A DNA stretch of 64,000 bases from Parelaphostrongylus tenuis (taxonomy: Eukaryota; Nematoda; Chromadorea; Rhabditida; Metastrongylidae), in the NCBI GenBank assembly GCA_019055375.1, contig JAHQIW010007246.1:1-64000 (forward strand). Reading direction: 5' to 3'. The notes below the pieces were generated by a model. The model saw nothing but the letters and a program-made list of their open reading frames with translations, ran no database searches and was not told where the DNA came from. How positions within the stretch are numbered: position 1 is the stretch's first letter; each line of letters begins with the position of its first letter. This document shows positions 58,401 through 64,000 of the stretch, in pieces. A program made the translations under genes and the position numbers.

Positions 58401-61119
58401 TATGTGAACTGCGATTGACTGAACAGAACTATAATTGAGGACGCGGGCAGAGTACTGCTCAGTGCTACCCTGCCGCATACACATGGTGTTATATTTGATT
58501 TCGCATGAGCACAGAGCTTGTCTGGGAGCGTCAAAAATAGTGAGTGGTACATTGGTAGGGCACTGGAAACTATTGCATGACTAAATATGCGTTCGAATCA
58601 CCTCTTGCAATGCTTAATGAAGTCGACTACACGCACCTACAACGGTTGGTCAACGTCGAGAGGTTTATACTTCATCTTTTTGACTACATAACCAAATAAG
58701 GTGGGACAACTCGCTTTATCTCAACCAAAATAATGACAGAAGAAAAATTCAGCTCTTTGTGGGGAATGCTCTCTGTTACATTAAGATTCTCTATCTATTT
58801 ATCTATCTTATCTTGATCTCATACTGTTCTGTTTACCGAGATCTCCTAGACTAATATCATGAACTTGTGGAGAGTCTCGTCAATCGATCGTGGAATCACA
58901 TTCCAGTCAACAAAATACTATGTAGAGATTTTCAGTTATTTTTAGGTTCATTCCTCTTACAACTCTTGTACTTCCATTTTCCAATGTGGGTCTCCTCATC
59001 TAGCCACTGTCATTATCTCATTTCTAGTCGTCCTACCTCTTTGTCTTTATTTAATCTTTGAATATTCAATTTGTTGCTGTCCCTTATACATATATACTGA
59101 ATGACCTAGTAGAGTTATAATAATAATTAAGAGATAAAAGTCCAATTTTCTAAGCTTGAATAAGGTGTGACGTATCTGTAACTCAAATAAGATCACCGTG
59201 GTAACAGCAAATAGCAAAACATATCATACACATACGTCTAAGCATCTTCAATTTGAAGTGAATTAGGAAAGCATCCAGACCAGTGGAGGATGTTTTGCAC
59301 TGTCCGCTTCTGCAAATAAGGGCACCAAAAGGATGCTCAAAAATATTTTATTGCCCAATTTGCTTCTCAAATCTCTTTTACATGTCCTCAATCTGTTATC
59401 AAAAGCTTCAGATAGACTCAAACAAATCAGTTGCAAGACTCCGACAAGATGCGCACTAATGCATCTAAACATAGTTAAAAATTGTGAAGATCGGTTCAGA
59501 ATATCACTGTTTTATATCTTACCTCTAATTACTATGAAAAAAAAAATGCTGCATCCAGTGAGCAGAAGTGCACTGATGATCGTTGAGAAATACAGTTTAT
59601 AATCTAAATAGAAACTTCAACCGATTTCTATGGCACGTATCCTACAAAGTGTCGTTGTGAACCCGTCAACATAAGTGCAAGAAAACAATATCAATTAGAC
59701 AGCATCATATCGATGAAGGTGCTGTCCAATAGGCTGAAGTAGGTAAGGAAGATGACGACCAAAAGTTTAGTGATAGCATATCGATGGTAAATATTGATAT
59801 GGATTTATGCCTCGATGGTCTATAAAGTCGTCCTTTGCGGGTGAAGTCGCCATTTTGTGGTGCTAGCCTTAAAAATCAATCCGAAAGAAGCTCAACAACT
59901 CTGAGAAAGTAAAACACGAAATAAATTGGAAGCAACCTTAGTTCACAAAAAAGTCATAGTGCACCGTTACGAAATTATTTTACAAGATAAACTGAGAATA
60001 GTAGAGTTCAGATGACATAGAACTTGACATGGAAAACATTTAAACTGCAATGAAATGGCGCGGTGCTTTCTTTTGATTCATAAACAGCTGCTGACTAATT
60101 GAAAAACTCATAACGATGCCGCATTCTTCTAACTCAGCGACCGTTCCATTTCTCTACTATGTAGCTAAGATATTAGAACCAAAAGGATGATGCAGTTCGG
60201 ATAGTTAATATCAGAAAACCGGTTCATCTTTGCCCCAAGTTCACCAGATTTCTTATCTCTCCGGTCAGGAAATTCTTAGCTGCTTGTTTGAAATCAACAT
60301 ACAAATTGCAGTCCGCGTGTAAAGAGTCTAGCAGGGAAATTTCAAGACTCCATAGAGAATCAGCTCAATCAACATTCTGCGACATTCATAACGAGAGTGA
60401 AAATCTTCAGGCAGCGACTGTATCACACACAAAAACTTCGAAGCCTTTCGCGAATGTTGGATGCGATGGAACGAGTCGAATGTAAAAAGTGCTGGAATCA
60501 CCACAGTAGATGGGAAGATGGAATAAGCGCGAGAAAATAACCAGCCATTCTATCGAGATTATTAAAGCTTGACATGGTTATTAATGTCGTTCCATAAACG
60601 CGGAGTAAGTATTTCATGAAAATAGTGACGAGCTTGATTCTGCTTTCGATTCCTCTCAGGCGATACAAGGTTTCGCCCTCCTAATTCTTGAGGCGGAATT
60701 GCTGAATGTCGAAGAGTCGTATATAATAATGAGAAGCAAAATGAACCGCTCAGATTTCTCAACAACAAAGGCTGTTATCTCCATTTCTTTGGCTTGTAAA
60801 ACAGTTTTAGTTACGAGCCACTATAAGAACTCTCTAAGTTGATGCAAAGGCAAATTCCCTTCAATCGATGTAAAATTTACATTATTACTTCTCAGCTCGC
60901 TGTTTTCCTACCAACACATTTCCTAATACTTCATAAACATGTAACTTGCAATCAAAAACGACTTTATACTGGTCAAAATGATGGTCTCGAACGAAAGCGG
61001 AATGTTTCACTTCATGACTGCACTTGGTTACAACTATTTGGGAAAACTTCAAATATATGATCCGAGTATAGGATCGCGGGCATGAAATACTTCTTCCACA
61101 CCGAGAGTGTATGGTGCAG

Positions 61120-61435
61120 AAGATTTCCTATATAAGGATAAAGGATAAAGCTCTCCGCGTTGATCAATTCCTGCAGGATGCGCCATGCATTCGTCATCAA
61201 TTTTCTAATTTCGTTTGAGGTGACTGAATGCATATCTGGCCTTTACAACGACTCGTGGTGACCTCCCGCTGTGCCGAGTCAGTGGTGCTTAATCTTCCCA
61301 GACAAGTCTGAGACCAGACTGGTACCAATTTACCGACGCCGGAGGGATGGATGGCTTGGTGAGCGATGAGCGCGAGAACCGTTGACCTCATGTGCGGCAC
61401 AGAGCACCTCTGACCACTGCGCCGGATGAGCTTTA
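61120..61435 (-). repeat. SINE-B copy
   Basis: Complement of tail AAGGATAAAGGATAAAGC, then GATGCGCCATGCATTCG, GCATATCTGGCCTTTACAAC, CTTCCCAGACAAGTCTGAGA, GGATGGATGGCTTGGTGAGC and CCACTGCGCCGGA. Full-length. Confidence 0.7.
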
Positions 61436-64000
61436 TGATTTCTTATAAGAGAGGTAATTTTTTATGAGGAAGAAGATATTGTCTACCTATAAACAGTTCC
61501 AAGAATAAAAACTACGTTATGAAGCATGCTTGGTGTATATTCATACAACAGAACGGTCCATATTTCGATCACATCGTGACTTATAATAATGAATGAATGA
61601 ATCAATGGAATGGACCCTGAACTATCAAGGACGGTGTTTAGCGCAGTAATTTGCTGAGATGAAGCTCCTAGAGTTTCTGCCGAGTTTACCGTATGAGGAG
61701 TTATGGGAATAGGGACTGATGGAGTAGAGCTAATACGCTACATCATGTCTTTCCATTTTTTTCCTGGTAAGTCGATCGCAGCAATGAAGGATTGCCACAG
61801 AATTTATAAACTATCAGAACTACAGTAAACACATCTAGTTTCAATAAAGAAAACTGTTCCGTTTCCATGGACAATAGCATCACTCCAGACCATTCATGGT
61901 ATAATATACTCGTCATATCTCATGCCAAAATGAAACCAGTCTTTCAGATGCCTTGAGAGTTGTTTCAAGCGCATAATCATCAGCAATCAAACCGCTCTTG
62001 GAAGTGTCTTCAAGGAATTCTTGCTTTCACAATATTAGCATTCCAGGCCACCGGAAGAAACAGATGGCTCATACCTTAATTGAAGAAGCTGTGTTTGAAA
62101 TAAATCATAGCATTTCAACTTGCTGATCGTAATCTAATTATTCTCTTATTTTCATTTATTTTGTCCGATGTCGTCACAATTACTATGCAAATTCTATTTC
62201 TTAAATTCGATTCGTTCGCTCGTATTCATCCACCAAAAATGTCTCTGAACATTGTGTGCTGTTTCATCTGTTGCTTAAGGCATCGTCTTCCCTATAAATG
62301 TCATAGAATGCTCGGCAAGACGATTTTTCGCGCAGTCTTGGAGGTAGTCATGCTTCGGCGTTCCTAAGCCTTTGGCTGACTGATTACAGGAGAGTGTTGG
62401 TGGCGAGAAAAGGTTGAACCACCTCTTTGATCATTTATTACCTCTTGAAACACTCGTCATTAGCCGCTGCTCTAGTCCTATGCTTCCTTTCGGAAAAAAA
62501 TAACTGACCAGAGAAGATCATAGAATCTATCATGCAGGAAAAATTACTGCGTTATAACGGCAATAGTACACCACGCGTGACTATAGCAACTCAATAAAAA
62601 CATCTAGGATGGTCGGGGATGTTTTGGTTCGATTTCATTCTCCATCAACTATTGCTTTCTCAAATTACATTACACATCACTTACTTCAAAACAGTAATAA
62701 TACTAAGTTTCTCCGTATGGATTTTGGTATATACTGTATTGGTAATTTGTATTTTGAATTTATTTTTGAGAGTTTTTCAATATGTACTTTCAAAGTTATG
62801 CTCACAGATTTTGGTAAGAGAAAAATTAGCTCTGTAGAAAACATGGTAAGCATGCGGTCCGACGCATCACATCATTGTAGATACCAAACATATATTGTTT
62901 CGTCCTGATATCCCTGAACTTTCTTCTCCAAAAGCGATCAGCTTTCAAATTTCCTTGAGTCACAAGAAGAATCCTTACACATTCTTATGCTTTGGAGTGA
63001 TGAGTCATAGCAAACCACCTGCTTCCGTTGTATCCGAGTTTGATGTGCTCCGAGAAAAAAACTAGCAAATGAGAACAAGTTGACAGAAATAGAAACAAAT
63101 TCTATCTTGTGGTTCAGACAGACACATAACGTCGGACATTGATATTTCGAGAATTGCCAATGATTTTCCTCGGCAATAAAATATCGATCGAATTAAAATT
63201 TTCTCAGAAACTTCGATCTACCTCACATATACAGATTTTACGTAGTGTTCTTTCATATCTAACCTTCTTAGGTTGAACTTTCAGAAAGATTAGCAACGAA
63301 AGTCTTTTTTTCTAAAGTTGCAACTCAACGGTGTAATGGTAAACAAACGATTTGTTGGGGAACACCATGGTGTACTTACGGATGGAATCCCGCTGGTGTT
63401 ATTTGCTTTTGTGTTCGGAATACCAACTTCAAGGAATAAAGTGCAAGGTTGACATTTACTTGAAATCACAACCTGTCTTGGTGAAAAAAGACATCTTCTT
63501 CAATTCAGGCAAAGATTTCAAAATTCTTTTGATTTTTAATGCTTTTCAATTAATGTAATTGAATAGAAGCAGAGAATTGTGGGCTTAGTCTTGAGATTAG
63601 TCACTGTTTCCGCCTTATATGAATTGTATGGAATGCATCCTAAGCGTGTATTAATCTCGCCTACTTTAGTTGATCTGAAGTGTTTGCTAAGGAGTGAGCT
63701 GACGCATCGAACTTGTCGGAAACCAAAAATTTTCTCAAAGATATTAATGTTGTTTTATTCATTATTTATAATATATTCTTATATATGTCGAAAAGACCTA
63801 GGACTTTGGCAACATGCATTTTCCTGAAAAGAAGATTACTTGTTGAAGTCAAGCTTTAGTACGAAATCAAAGTGGGCGCTCATTGAATATATACTATACA
63901 TCAAGAAGAAGCGCACTGTACGAAGCAGGACCGGCACTTTATTACTGCACATCTTCTCTTCCTATGAAGATAACGGCACCCCTAAATATCGAGGAACCAT

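Larger units (their letters stand above)
57000..64000. other. Right end: repeats and unassigned sequence
   Basis: SINE-A and SINE-B copies as listed; elsewhere only short AT-rich open frames. A frame at 63579-63827 (ALYELYGMHPKRVLISPT) is mildly protein-like but unsupported by splice or homology evidence. Confidence 0.4.

Overview
The window looks like nuclear DNA of a nematode, probably a strongylid (hookworm-like) relative of Caenorhabditis. The reasons are AT-rich sequence, genes split into many short exons with TTTYAG-type acceptors, splice acceptors lying 2-10 bases before start codons (as in spliced-leader trans-splicing), mariner elements, and two orthologues that are also close neighbours in C. 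elegans. The species call is inference. I found no bacterial, phage, plasmid or CRISPR features.

Two plus-strand genes fill the left part. The first is the 3' part of a PINK1-type mitochondrial kinase gene (exons from 75 to 6327, possibly to 7097; the 5' end lies outside the window). The second is a complete BRAP2/IMP-type E3 ligase gene (7528-13225). I modelled it as 16 exons whose phases all agree, giving 629 codons plus a stop. On the minus strand at 17866-19352 are the last exons of a single-pass membrane protein I could not name.

The middle (19.4-45 kb) is mostly repeats and non-coding DNA: a mariner relic with long terminal inverted repeats (19398-20291) and its shorter relative (16430-17226), a second mariner relic (33020-33758), a TA-flanked inverted-repeat element (15474-15831), a foldback element (36631-36908), and several coding-like islands (24.0-24.7, 29.8-30.3, 38.4-38.7, 44.5 kb) that I cannot assign.

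The right part holds a complete plus-strand gene for a COG4339-like HD-superfamily protein (45728-53880). It has six exons giving 216 codons plus a stop, and two introns of 3.0 and 3.7 kb packed with repeats. In the best splice model its HD metal-binding doublet is replaced by Lys-Asn, so it may be a pseudoenzyme. From 53.9 kb to the end I see only repeats and weak coding-like pieces.

Two tRNA-derived short interspersed families recur throughout. One is often arranged as inverted pairs around a spacer. I see no functional cluster linking the genes. PINK1 and BRAP2 share conserved linkage rather than an evident pathway. I did not find a convincing new multi-gene system; the best leads are the degenerate HD protein and the inverted tRNA-SINE pairs.
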